A stretch of 36,197 nucleotides of DNA from Nevskia sp. (lineage in GTDB: Bacteria > Pseudomonadota > Gammaproteobacteria > Nevskiales > Nevskiaceae): NCBI RefSeq assembly GCF_021732705.1, contig NZ_JAKFUM010000006.1, positions 1-36,197 of the forward strand, written 5' to 3'. A program made the position numbers and the translations under genes. A model generated the notes under the pieces. That model worked only from the letters and a program-made list of their open reading frames with translations. It was not told where the DNA came from and searched no databases. Of this stretch, positions 1-8,266 are shown one piece after another. How positions within the stretch are numbered: the first letter of the stretch is position 1; each line of letters begins with the position of its first letter.

Positions 1-2
1 TC

Positions 3-185
3 GCGCCGGAACTGTATTTCGCGATCGGCATCTCGGGCGCGATCCAGCATCTGGCCGGCATCAAGGATGCCCGCACCATCGTCGCCATCAACAAGGACCC
101 GGAAGCCCCGATCTTCGAAGTGGCCGACTACGGCCTCGTCGGCGACCTGTTCACCCTGGTGCCGGAACTCGAAGCGAAGGCCTGA
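3..185 (+). CDS. etfA: Electron transfer flavoprotein alpha subunit, C-terminal fragment
   Basis: Only the last 60 residues lie in the window; the gene begins upstream. The fragment reads [19 protein letters not shown], then [19 protein letters not shown], and ends [17 protein letters not shown]. This is the FAD-binding C-terminal signature of EtfA: the SGAIQH loop contacts FAD and the [10 protein letters not shown] strand is nearly invariant in the family. EtfAB is the soluble heterodimer that takes electrons from acyl-CoA dehydrogenases and passes them to ETF-ubiquinone oxidoreductase. That fits the two acyl-CoA dehydrogenase genes further along the window. A hairpin terminator follows the stop codon. 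Confidence 0.95.
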   Translation, partial: APELYFAIGISGAIQHLAGIKDARTIVAINKDPEAPIFEVADYGLVGDLFTLVPELEAKA

Positions 186-216
186 GGCTGCAGCCACAGC
201 GTCACCGTTGAACCAC

Positions 217-246
217 GGAGGCCGGGAAACCGGCCTTCGTCTTTTT
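217..246 (+). terminator. Rho-independent terminator after etfA
   Basis: A 7-bp perfect stem (aggccgg at 219-225, ccggcct at 230-236) encloses a gaaa tetraloop. It extends by a G-T and a G-C pair to 217/238 and is followed by cgtcttttt. It lies 31 bp after the etfA stop and just before the SDR gene, so the SDR probably has its own promoter or depends on read-through. Confidence 0.75.
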
Positions 247-265
247 CGTCGCCGGAAGCCCCGAC

Positions 266-1126
266 ATGCCTTACCAATCGATCTTTTCGCGCGACCTGTT
301 TCGCGGCCAGACCATCGTCGTCACCGGCGGCGGTTCCGGCATCGGTCGCTGCACGGCGCATGAACTCGCCGCCCTCGGCGCCACGGTGCTGATCACCGGC
401 CGCAAGCGCGAAAAGCTCGATGCGACCGTGGCCGAGTTGCACGAGGACGGCGCGTCGGCGGCGTCTTACGCCTTCGACATCCGCGACGAGGACGCAGTCA
501 CCGCGACCGTCGCACAGATCGTCGCCGAGCACGGCCCGATCCACGGGCTGGTCAACAACGCCGGCGGCCAGTACCCGATGCCGCTCGCGTCGATCGGCAA
601 GAAGGGCTGGGATGCGGTGATCGCGAACAACCTGAGCGGCGGCTTCCTGATGAGCCGCGAGGTCTATCGGCAGTCGATGCAGATGCAGGGCGGCGCCATC
701 GTCAACATGATCGCGGACATGTGGGGCGGCATGCCGCTGATGGGGCACAGCGGTGCAGCGCGCGCCGGCATGATGAATCTGACCGAGACCGCCGCGGTGG
801 AATGGGCGCCGTCCGGCGTGCGCGTCAATGCCGTGGCGCCGGGCTTCATCGCGTCCAGCGGCATGGCGCACTACGACGAGAAGTTTCGCACCGAAACCAT
901 TCCGCAGATGGCTGGACTCGCCGCGCTGAAGCGCATGGGCGAGGAAGACGAGGTGGCTGCGGCGATCGTGTTCCTGCTGTCGCCGGCCGCCGCCTTCATC
1001 ACCGGCGCCTGCCTGAAGATCGATGGCGGGACGAGTCTGAGCCAGAAGATGCTGCCGGTGCCGGCCCATGGCGCATCGACGCCATTCCACGGCTTTCACC
1101 GCGGACGTCACCGCCGCCCGGCGTGA
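266..1126 (+). CDS. SDR family oxidoreductase, trans-2-enoyl-CoA reductase (PECR)-like
   Basis: The 286-residue protein is a classical-length short-chain dehydrogenase. The NAD(P)-binding motif TGGGSGIG is at residues 20-27 and NNAG at 97-100. The family-typical VNAVAPG and FLLSPAAAFITG stretches follow in the C-terminal half. The catalytic region reads HSGAARAGM (161-169), as in peroxisomal trans-2-enoyl-CoA reductase and related dienoyl-CoA reductases. The usual YxxxK pair is therefore replaced by Ser162/Arg166. This argues for a fatty acyl-CoA or isoprenoid substrate rather than a simple alcohol dehydrogenase. An AtuB/AtuG-type citronellol dehydrogenase role is possible because a terpene operon lies downstream, but 17 kb separates them. 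A ggaag ribosome site sits about 8 nt before the ATG. The last ~25 residues are Arg/His-rich and unlike the family. Confidence 0.85.
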   Translation: MPYQSIFSRDLFRGQTIVVTGGGSGIGRCTAHELAALGATVLITGRKREKLDATVAELHEDGASAASYAFDIRDEDAVTATVAQIVAEHGPIHGLVNNAGGQYPMPLASIGKKGWDAVIANNLSGGFLMSREVYRQSMQMQGGAIVNMIADMWGGMPLMGHSGAARAGMMNLTETAAVEWAPSGVRVNAVAPGFIASSGMAHYDEKFRTETIPQMAGLAALKRMGEEDEVAAAIVFLLSPAAAFITGACLKIDGGTSLSQKMLPVPAHGASTPFHGFHRGRHRRPA

Positions 1127-1395
1127 GCGGCCGCTGCCTTCGCGACGCGCCACTTCGCGCCGTCACCCGGCGCTGACGGACAGCAATCCCGCCGCACGGC
1201 CCCGGTCACGACGGAAAAGTCAGGCTTTCGCCCTGTGAACGGCTGCCCGAACTGACGCCGGCCGCAGCTTGCAAGCGTCGTGGCCGCTGGACGAAATTAA
1301 GGGCCCGGCCTCGGCACGCGCAGTCGATCCGGACGCTTCCAACCCGGCGAATACTCCATGCGCGAATGATGCACGCGGATCGGATAGGGACAAAC

Positions 1396-2376
1396 ATGCT
1401 CAGAATCATGTTGTTCGGATCGGTGTCGGTGTCTCTGTGCCACGGGGAAACAAGCAAGGTCCTGCCGCTGTCGCCGCAACTGACAGCGCTGCTGGCCTTC
1501 CTCGCGCTCGGTCGTGGCCGCGAGTACTCGCGCGGCGAGCTGCTCGACATGCTGTGGGGCGAGGGCGATGCCTCGATGGCGCCCGGCGCGTTGAACACCG
1601 CGCTGTGGCGATTGCGACGGCTGATCGAGGTGCCGCCGGTGCGCTCGGGCGAATACCTGTCGGTCAAGCGCCTCGGCCACATCGGCCTGAATGGACCGGG
1701 CGAGATCGAGCTGGATTCCGACCGCTTCGAGCGCATCGTCCGTGCCTGCCTCGCGCGGCCGCTGCATCAGCTGACGCCGCGTGATCTCGATGACATGCGC
1801 AGCGCTGCGGCGATGTACAGGGGCGACATCCTCGGCGAGCTGAGCAGCGCCTGGGCGCTGCGCGAACGCGAGCGGCTGCGGCGGCTGCATCTCGACCTGC
1901 TCGGGCGGCTGATGCAGGCCAGCGCCGCGCAGGGCGATCACGAGGCGGCCATCCGCCACGCGCAGGCGATCCTGTACATCGACGCGCTGCGCGAGGACGT
2001 GCATCGCGACCTGATGCGCTGGTACGTGCTGAATGGCCAGCGGGCCTCGGCCCTGCGCCAGTTCGAGACCTGCCGTGCCCAGCTGCGGCGGGAACTCGCG
2101 ATCCAGCCGATGCGCGAAACCCTGCTGCTGTACCAGCGCATCGCCGACAGCGCGATCGCTCAGCCGGAACTGGAGCGCTCGCTGTTCGGGCCGGCCTCGG
2201 CACCGCTTGCGGCAACGCCCGGCGCCGAGCCGACCAGCGCCGGCGGACTCTGGGAACGCCGCGAGATGACGGTTCCCACCACCGGTGGCAGCAATCCGCA
2301 CATCGCGGCTGCCCGGCAACTGCTGCTGCAGGCCGATCACCACCTGCAACTGTCGCTCGGCTTCAGCGAGCACTGA
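1396..2376 (+). CDS. SARP-like transcriptional regulator (winged helix + BTAD)
   Basis: The 326-residue protein starts MLRIMLFGSVSV, the usual opening of an OmpR-type winged-helix domain in SARP regulators. I chose ATG 1396 for this reason and because taggga lies 5 nt upstream; an in-frame ATG at 1366 would add ten residues unlike the family. The winged helix spans about 1-95 (SPQLTALLAFLAL, SRGELLDMLWGE, ALNTALWRLRRLI). A bacterial transcriptional activation domain follows at about 100-245, with TPR-like helices such as HHEAAIRHAQAIL-type repeats and ALRQFETCRAQLRREL. There is no NB-ARC/AAA module, so it is a small SARP. SARPs usually activate nearby gene clusters by binding direct heptamer repeats with an 11-bp period. 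Exactly such an array lies between this gene and the next, so it probably drives the twelve-gene block downstream. The Pro/Ala-rich tail (about 260-326) is not assigned. Confidence 0.85.
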   Translation: MLRIMLFGSVSVSLCHGETSKVLPLSPQLTALLAFLALGRGREYSRGELLDMLWGEGDASMAPGALNTALWRLRRLIEVPPVRSGEYLSVKRLGHIGLNGPGEIELDSDRFERIVRACLARPLHQLTPRDLDDMRSAAAMYRGDILGELSSAWALRERERLRRLHLDLLGRLMQASAAQGDHEAAIRHAQAILYIDALREDVHRDLMRWYVLNGQRASALRQFETCRAQLRRELAIQPMRETLLLYQRIADSAIAQPELERSLFGPASAPLAATPGAEPTSAGGLWERREMTVPTTGGSNPHIAAARQLLLQADHHLQLSLGFSEH

Positions 2377-2532
2377 CCCGCGGCCCGCACGCCGCGGACC
2401 GCGCGTGCCGCGAACGGGGCCGCTGTTGCCGGATGCCGGCCGGCTTCGCGCGGCTTTCTCCATCGATGGTCACGAGGGCCGTTCGGTCGCCGCTCGCGGC
2501 TGCGCGTCGTCACCTCTGAGCGCGACCTCACG

Positions 2533-2612
2533 GCGACATCACCGAATCGCGGCGCGCATCACGGGATTGGTGATGTCGCGGTGATCTGGCGGTGACGCCG
2601 CGGTGACCGACG
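2533..2612 (+). promoter_or_regulatory. Candidate SARP operator: four direct repeats at 11-bp period plus inverted copy
   Basis: The heptads ggtgatg, ggtgatc, ggtgacg and ggtgacc start at 2569, 2580, 2591 and 2602, each separated by 4 nt, so the period is exactly 11 bp. A reverse-complement copy of the first unit (11 bp, gcgacatcacc) lies at 2533-2543 and forms a perfect inverted repeat with 2569-2579. Direct heptamers with 11-bp spacing are the known mode of SARP binding, and the preceding gene encodes a SARP-like protein. The array ends about 45-50 bp before ATG 2658. I cannot recognise a clear -10 box after it. The site assignment is inference; the repeat pattern is direct observation. Confidence 0.7.
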
Positions 2613-2657
2613 AGGACGACAGTCGAGTCCAGTTCCTGACCCGGCGCTGCCCATGCC

Positions 2658-2987
2658 ATGTCGCTGCTTGGAGATCGGTCTGCCTCGTTCATCGTTCGCG
2701 TCTGGCGCGAACCGGGCGAATACGACGGCGCGGCCTGCGAATGGCGCGGCTCGATCGAACACATCGGCAGCGGCCAGCGCCAGTTCTTCCGGGATCTCGA
2801 CGTGATCACGGCGTTCCTGAAGCCGCATCTCGAAGCGATCGGCATCGATCCGTCCGAGCGCTTCTGGGAGCGCATCTCGCCGTCGATCGGCGATGACGCC
2901 GCTCTGCTGCCCGCCGCTGCGCCCGCTGCAGCACCCGCCCGTTCCGCCCGCCCGGTCCGCAAGCGCGGTCCGCGCCGCCAGGAGTAG
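2658..2987 (+). CDS. Small conserved-looking protein, first gene of the peptidase block
   Basis: The product has 109 residues. The N-terminal ~65 residues form a compact predicted alpha/beta domain: FIVRVWREPGE, EWRGSIEHIGSGQRQFF and LDVITAFLKPHL. The pattern 'RVW..., WRG.IEH..SG...F..L..L..F' is one I believe recurs in small uncharacterised bacterial proteins, but I cannot name a family. The last ~35 residues are Ala/Pro-rich and end in the basic string RPVRKRGPRRQE, which could bind nucleic acid or simply be a disordered tail. There is no signal peptide or membrane segment. Its stop codon is three bases before the start of the giant peptidase gene, so the two are almost certainly co-expressed. 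It is the first gene after the putative SARP operator. Confidence 0.75.
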   Translation: MSLLGDRSASFIVRVWREPGEYDGAACEWRGSIEHIGSGQRQFFRDLDVITAFLKPHLEAIGIDPSERFWERISPSIGDDAALLPAAAPAAAPARSARPVRKRGPRRQE

Positions 2988-2990
2988 ACC

Positions 2991-5900
2991 ATGCCCGTCA
3001 TTCGCGCCAATCGTGATTCGATCGACGACCGCTTCGCCGTGCTCGGCTTCAGCGTGCGCACCGAAAGCCCGCTGTTCGAGGTCGGGCTGGCCACCGATCC
3101 GGAGCTGTTCAAGCCGGAAAACCGGCCGCGCCGGACGCGGCGCAACTTCTACTCGAGCCGCACTCAGGGCGCGATGCGGGCGCGCCGCGGCGAGGCCGTC
3201 TATCTGGTGCCACCCGACGTGATGACCCGCTTCGTCGGCGCGCAGCGCGTCTACTTCGGGCTTGCCACGTATCCGGAAAGCCCGCGCTCGAAGCCGGACT
3301 TCGTGCAGGCACCGACGGCCGGCAGCATGTACGTCAACGTCTCGGGGCTGACCGAGCGCGGCCTGCGCCGGCTGGTGCCGGGGCGGATGGCGCCCTCGAG
3401 CTACGGCAAGCCGGACGGCGCCGAGGCCGGCCTCGACTGGGGCGGCGATCTGCTGGCTGCCGGCGGCGCGATGCCGGGCAGCGCCGCACCGGTAGCGCCA
3501 GCGCCAGCCAGCGGTGGTGCCAACAGCGCCGCGCCCCCCGCGCCGGCCACGGCCCAGGCCTACAGCGACGGCTATTCCGACGACCTCTGGCAGCAGCCGG
3601 CGCCGCTGTCCGGCGCGCAGGAACTGCTGACCCGGCCGTACGAGGGCGGTCTGTGGAACCAGCTGCAGTTCTTCGCCGAAAGCATCAACTGGTTTGCCGG
3701 CGTGACCGACACCCGCGATTTTCCGCATTCGGCGATCTGCGCCATCGGCCCGTTCGGCGATCTCTGGGCCACCGGCTTCTACATCGGCCCGAACCGCATC
3801 CTGACCGCCGCGCATGTGCTCAGCGGCGCCCGTTCGATCACGGTGGTGCCGGGCAAGAACGGGGCAGGAACGTCGCCGGCGGAAGAACCGTTCGGCCGCC
3901 GCACGATCGCGTCGAGTTCGTGGCGGATCGCGCCGGGCTACACCGGCAGCGGCAACTTCGTGAACGACCTCGCGGTCATCGACAATTTCCCGATCCCGGC
4001 GCCGGGCGGCAAGTGGTTCGAGTTCCTGCAGCAGACGCCGTCGGATCGCATGCCGATCGTCGTCTGCGGCTATTCCGGGCAGTCGCGCACGGTGCCGCAG
4101 CTGACGGGCGTCATCAACGGCAGCAAGCAGCACCTGCACGGCAGCTTCGCTCGCCAGATGACCGACCCGGACCTGATCGACTACTCGATCCAGACCCTGG
4201 CCGGTGCCAGCGGCTCGCCGGTGTATCACCTCGACGACAGCAGCGGCGAGGTCCGCGCGCTGATCTGCGCGGTGCACGTCACCACGGTCGGCAGCGGTGA
4301 CCTGAACCGCGGCTGCTTCATCACGCCGGCCAAGATCGACTGGATCGAAGGCCGGACCACGGCGTTCGCCTATGACGAGGCACCGGCCGCACGCGTCGCC
4401 AGCCGGGCGCAGGGCATTCCGCTCGATCCCGGCGCCGGTGGCCAGTCGATCGGCCTCGCCGCGCTGCAGGCCGGCGACCTGATCGTCTCGACCGTGCGCG
4501 CGGCGGTCTCGTACGCGATCCGCGGCGGCACCTTCTCGTCGGTCAGCCACGCGATGCTGTACATCGGCGACGGCGAGGTGGTCGAAGCCGTCGGCAGCGG
4601 CGTGCGCCGGACCACGCTGGCCACCGCCATCGACGACGCCATCCTCGCCGTCGCCTACCGCGATCCGCGCGTCGATGCCGACAAGGCGCAACTGATCTGC
4701 GAATACGCCAAGGCCCAGGTCGGCAAGCCGTACAGCTACGCCGGCGTGGCCGCCACGGGTCTGCGCATCATCAATCCGGTGGCCGCCGTTGCCGGCTGGA
4801 TTCACGACCGCCTGAGCGTCGATCCCGACACGGCCGGTTCGTACTACTGCTCGGAACTGCTGTTCGCCGCCTATGCCCACGCCGGCATTCCGCTGACCGG
4901 CGATCGCGCCAGCAACTCGGTGCCGAACGACATCGTGCGGCTGTCGCACGGCCGGCTGAACTATGTCGGCCACCTGAAGGCACGCGACGAGTTCCTCGGC
5001 GTCGCGCTCGGCATCGACGCGCCGATGGCCGCCACGCCGCCGGCCCGCGCGACGGTGCGGCCGTTGTCGGCGGAGGCTCCGGAAGTCGAGGTCAAGCTGC
5101 GCGTGTTCATCCCGGCACCGGCGCTGCCGGCGCCCGGCATCACCGGCGCCCGCGGTTTCCATGGCGATGGCCGCAGCTTCTCGTACAGCGGCGGCACCAG
5201 CCGGGCCGAGATCAAGGCCCGCGTGCGGCTTGCCGCCAGCGGCGTGGCCCCGGCGATCACCGTGCTCGACCGGCGCTGGGGCGAGACCACCGAGTACGAG
5301 CCTTCGGCCCTGCTCGACGTGCCCGGCCGGGCCGACTGGTACAAGCAGCTCGCGAGCGGCGCCATGCCGATCGCCCGGGCGACGCTGGCCTTGACCGACG
5401 ACAACCTGAAGATCGTGCTCGGCGGCGCGGGCAGCACCACCAACAACATCCTCAGCGTGACCGAGGGCACGACGCTCGTCACGTTGATCGTCTCCGGCGG
5501 CAACCCGCTGGTCGGCTACGCGCCGAACATCGACGCGACCTTGCATCTGCACCTGAAGAACGACGGTGGCCGGCTCAAGGCCTGGGTCAAGGGCAGTCAC
5601 GACGGCTTCCCGGCCTACGAGCTGTACGTGGCCGGCAAGCGCGTCTACGAATACGACCCGGAACCGGTCGGCGAATCGCCGTACGCGCTGTCGCCGCCGG
5701 AAGACCGCAGCGTCGACACCGGCTATGTCGAGATCGGCGCCGCGTCCGCCGTCGCGCAGGGCCTCGCAACCGGCAGCCAGGCGCTGTCCGGGCAATCGTG
5801 GTCGGTGCACTGGGACACGGTGCCGTACATCAGCCAGCAGACCGATTCCTCGTGCTGGGCCGCCGCGGCGGCGATGGTGGTCGGCTGGCGCGACGGCACG

Positions 5901-6971
5901 GTGCCGAGCGACGCCGACATCGCCGCGAAGGTCCCGGCGCTGGATGCCTACCGCAAGGGGCTGTGGCCGCGTGATCGCCGCCAGCTGCGCGATGTCTGGC
6001 ACCTGGTGCCGGAGCCGCCGGCCTCGTACACGATCGACGCCTGGCGCAACCTGCTCGAAACCTGCGGCCCGCTGTGGCTCGACATGACCAACAGCGCGGC
6101 CACCGGCGGCCATGCCTGGGTGCTGGTCGGCATGACCAGCGACGGCGCCGAGGACGGCTCCGACACGATGATGTACCTGCACAATCCGACCGCCAGTCGC
6201 GGCAAGGTCAAGTGGCCGTTCCGGGATTTCCTGCGCTTCTACGAAGGCCGGGTCGGCACCGAAGGCAAGGTGCTCGAAAACCAGATCCTGCATGCGGCAT
6301 CGGTCCCGGCAGGGCGTCGCCCGGTCACGGTGTCGCCGTTCGCGCTGGTGATGTCGGCCGACGGCAACGCCCGTCCGGCGACCGACATCAAGGTGACCCT
6401 GCCGCCGCCACCGGCGCCGGTGGTCGGCGTGCCACTGTCGGCCGCGGCGTCGGCACGGCCGCTGGCCGCACCGGTGGTGATCCCGATCGTGGCGGCGTTC
6501 GTCGGCGCGGTCAGCACGCGGCTGCTGAACGATGACGGTGACGTGAGCTGGGAACTCGACCAGCTCAACGGCCTGAAGCATCCGAACAACGTGGCGCCGA
6601 ATCCGCTGCCGCCGGCGATGGACGGCCCGGTGATCCGGCTCACCGACTGGCCGAAGTGGGAGCTGAACATCGGCGACGAGATCTCCGCCGGCTTCGAGAT
6701 CAACTGGCAGTACAACGGCCAGTCGGTCGGCAACGTGTCGATCAGCAACGTCGCCACCAACGACGCCGTCGCCTGGGGCCTGACGGTCAAGGCCCACATC
6801 ATCGACGACGCCATCGTCTACCCGCGCGACAACCCGACGTTCGCGGCGCTGAAGATCCGCTTCGAGTACCGCTTCTCGAGCCCGATCCACGACGATGCGA
6901 TCGCCATTCAGGACGTGCACCTGTTCGGCAACGGTCGCTACAACGTGACCGGCCGCTGGGAACAGCACTAG
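2991..6971 (+). CDS. Multi-peptidase protein: trypsin-like, permuted NlpC/P60-like and papain-like domains
   Basis: This 1326-residue protein has no signal peptide. Domains in order: (1) residues 1-150, an unassigned N-terminal domain (DDRFAVLGFSV, GEAVYLVPPDV, YFGLATYPES); (2) about 150-215, an Ala/Pro linker; (3) about 220-440, a trypsin-like serine peptidase with LTAAHV (His275), NDLAVI (Asp326) and GASGSPV (Ser407), a complete triad; (4) about 480-665, a circularly permuted NlpC/P60 (YiiX/DUF830-like) domain with SHAMLYIGDG (His520), VVEAVG (Glu532) and YYCSELLF (Cys620); (5) about 690-910, a beta-rich region with HDGFPAYELYV that resembles DUF3238 (tentative); (6) about 930-1100, a papain-like (AvrRpt2/C39-like) cysteine peptidase with DSSCWAAAAA (Cys955), GGHAWVLVGM (His1041) and LHNPTA (Asn1065); (7) about 1190-1326, an unassigned beta-rich domain ending VTGRWEQH. 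All catalytic residues appear intact. It could be a self-processing polyprotein, a protease cascade in one chain, or an effector. Confidence 0.88.
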   Translation: MPVIRANRDSIDDRFAVLGFSVRTESPLFEVGLATDPELFKPENRPRRTRRNFYSSRTQGAMRARRGEAVYLVPPDVMTRFVGAQRVYFGLATYPESPRSKPDFVQAPTAGSMYVNVSGLTERGLRRLVPGRMAPSSYGKPDGAEAGLDWGGDLLAAGGAMPGSAAPVAPAPASGGANSAAPPAPATAQAYSDGYSDDLWQQPAPLSGAQELLTRPYEGGLWNQLQFFAESINWFAGVTDTRDFPHSAICAIGPFGDLWATGFYIGPNRILTAAHVLSGARSITVVPGKNGAGTSPAEEPFGRRTIASSSWRIAPGYTGSGNFVNDLAVIDNFPIPAPGGKWFEFLQQTPSDRMPIVVCGYSGQSRTVPQLTGVINGSKQHLHGSFARQMTDPDLIDYSIQTLAGASGSPVYHLDDSSGEVRALICAVHVTTVGSGDLNRGCFITPAKIDWIEGRTTAFAYDEAPAARVASRAQGIPLDPGAGGQSIGLAALQAGDLIVSTVRAAVSYAIRGGTFSSVSHAMLYIGDGEVVEAVGSGVRRTTLATAIDDAILAVAYRDPRVDADKAQLICEYAKAQVGKPYSYAGVAATGLRIINPVAAVAGWIHDRLSVDPDTAGSYYCSELLFAAYAHAGIPLTGDRASNSVPNDIVRLSHGRLNYVGHLKARDEFLGVALGIDAPMAATPPARATVRPLSAEAPEVEVKLRVFIPAPALPAPGITGARGFHGDGRSFSYSGGTSRAEIKARVRLAASGVAPAITVLDRRWGETTEYEPSALLDVPGRADWYKQLASGAMPIARATLALTDDNLKIVLGGAGSTTNNILSVTEGTTLVTLIVSGGNPLVGYAPNIDATLHLHLKNDGGRLKAWVKGSHDGFPAYELYVAGKRVYEYDPEPVGESPYALSPPEDRSVDTGYVEIGAASAVAQGLATGSQALSGQSWSVHWDTVPYISQQTDSSCWAAAAAMVVGWRDGTVPSDADIAAKVPALDAYRKGLWPRDRRQLRDVWHLVPEPPASYTIDAWRNLLETCGPLWLDMTNSAATGGHAWVLVGMTSDGAEDGSDTMMYLHNPTASRGKVKWPFRDFLRFYEGRVGTEGKVLENQILHAASVPAGRRPVTVSPFALVMSADGNARPATDIKVTLPPPPAPVVGVPLSAAASARPLAAPVVIPIVAAFVGAVSTRLLNDDGDVSWELDQLNGLKHPNNVAPNPLPPAMDGPVIRLTDWPKWELNIGDEISAGFEINWQYNGQSVGNVSISNVATNDAVAWGLTVKAHIIDDAIVYPRDNPTFAALKIRFEYRFSSPIHDDAIAIQDVHLFGNGRYNVTGRWEQH

Positions 6972-6995
6972 GACGCCTGCGCCGCGACGACCGCC

Positions 6996-7991
6996 ATGAG
7001 CCACCGTCCACCACCGCCGCCGCCGCAGGTCGGATTCGCCGAAGGGCTGGCGCTGGTCGCGCCGCCCGGCAGCCTGCCGGCGCAGCGTCAGGCCACGCCG
7101 CCCGCGGCGGCCGGCGCCCCGCCGGCAGCACCCGCGAAGGCGCCGCCGGCGACGGAAACGCTGGCCCGCCGCACTGGCGCGCTGGTCAATGAGGTCGACT
7201 TCCCCGGCTTCGTCGCGCAACTGGTGCACGGCACGTTCGACGCCATCGTCGATGCCTCGATCCGGCAGATGGAAAGCTATTCGAGCCTGGTTTCGGCCGT
7301 GGCCAAGACCGTCGACCAGTTCACCGAGGAAAACGTCAGCGTCAATCAGGCGCGGGACTGGCTCGCGCAGCGCTATCCGGGCGAGGTGGTCGTGATCCTG
7401 CCGACCGCCGAACAGCCGCAGCCCCGGCTGGCCCCGCGCGCCGAAGGCCTGACGCCGATCTGGCTGGTCGACTACGGCGTCGACGGCGAGGAATTCACGG
7501 CCGAACTGCTGGAAGACCGCATCCTGCCGCAGGTGCGGACCAAGGTCGGTTCCGAGCGTCAGCAGCTGCTCGCGACGATGGTGCTGCTCGGCATGAACCG
7601 GGTCGCGGTCAAGGATGGCTCGATCTCGGCCAAGGTCATGTTCCGGGCAGCGGCGAACGATGTCGCCAAGGTCGGCTATGCCGCCGGTGCCGACCCGCAG
7701 GGCTCGGCCAACTGGGGCGAGCGCGGCTCGAACACCTACGGCGGCGCGTCGACGATGGTCTCGACGCTCGGCGTCAACGCCCAGAGCGGCACCGAACTCA
7801 GCGCCCAGCTGTTCGGCGAAGTGAAGCTGAACTTCGTCAGCGAGAGCCTGCCGCTCGATCGTCTGGCCGATCAGGCCAAGATCGCGCTGGTGCAGCGCAA
7901 CGCGCCGGGCGTTCGTCAGCAGGGTGCGGCACCGGCACCGGCGGCCGCCGCGCCGCCGCCGCCGTCGCCGGATCGCGGAGGCAACGGCTGA
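6996..7991 (+). CDS. Paralogue 1 of an undescribed four-member family
   Basis: The 331-residue protein opens with a Pro/Ala-rich tail (1-60). Three modules shared with the products at 13527, 14893 and 17058 follow. Module A (about 65-131) has VDFPGFVAQLVHGTFDAIV, then QMESYSSL and ARDWLAQRYP, and is predicted helical. Module B (about 175-222) has RQQLLATMVLLGMNRVAVKDG followed by a strand, SAKVMF. Module C (about 263-302) has GEVKLNFVSESLPLDRLAD. Unlike the other three it lacks the N-terminal 'LLERS..F..L.P' module. There is no signal peptide, transmembrane segment or known catalytic motif, so a structural or adaptor role is more likely than an enzymatic one (inference). It begins 24 nt after the peptidase gene, and its stop overlaps the next start (TGATG). 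Confidence 0.78.
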   Translation: MSHRPPPPPPQVGFAEGLALVAPPGSLPAQRQATPPAAAGAPPAAPAKAPPATETLARRTGALVNEVDFPGFVAQLVHGTFDAIVDASIRQMESYSSLVSAVAKTVDQFTEENVSVNQARDWLAQRYPGEVVVILPTAEQPQPRLAPRAEGLTPIWLVDYGVDGEEFTAELLEDRILPQVRTKVGSERQQLLATMVLLGMNRVAVKDGSISAKVMFRAAANDVAKVGYAAGADPQGSANWGERGSNTYGGASTMVSTLGVNAQSGTELSAQLFGEVKLNFVSESLPLDRLADQAKIALVQRNAPGVRQQGAAPAPAAAAPPPPSPDRGGNG

Positions 7992-8266
7992 TGCTGCGCG
8001 AACTCGCCACCGTGCTCGAAGAGCTGAACGACGCCGTCGCCGGGGTGTCGGCGCAGGCGCTCGCGCAGCAGGCCGGCGTGCGCATCGCCGATCTCGCGCT
8101 CGACCTGCCGATCGACGTGGTGCCGGTATTCCGCAACGGTGGCTGCGTGCTGCTGGCCGATGTCACCCGCAATCAGGCCGATGCCAGCGGCTGGGGCGGC
8201 GATCGGTCGCGGCTGCAGATCGTCTGGCAGTCGCGGCCGCTCGATGCGGCCGGAGGCGCCGCATGA
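7991..8266 (+). CDS. Small Trypco2-like protein
   Basis: The product has 91 residues. It has an amphipathic N-terminal helix (LRELATVLEELNDAVAG), then IADLALDLPIDVVPVF, NGGCVLLADVTRN and a final strand, RLQIVWQSRP. The arrangement 'helix, strand with alternating L/V, short turn, strand, final hydrophobic strand' resembles Trypco2, the trypsin-co-occurring domain 2 that I recall from conflict-system gene neighbourhoods containing trypsin-like peptidases. The same layout appears at the N-terminus of the next gene. The assignment comes from memory of the family pattern and is tentative. ATG 7991 overlaps the previous stop by one base, and its own stop overlaps the next ATG (ATGA), so translation is probably coupled. 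Confidence 0.68.
   Translation: MLRELATVLEELNDAVAGVSAQALAQQAGVRIADLALDLPIDVVPVFRNGGCVLLADVTRNQADASGWGGDRSRLQIVWQSRPLDAAGGAA

Noticed and set aside
2559-7229. Minus-strand open frame of 1556 codons opposite the triple-peptidase gene
   Set aside because: The translation is dominated by Arg, His, Asp and Val with no domain, and it mirrors a gene with clear catalytic motifs. In GC-rich DNA the antisense frame often stays open.
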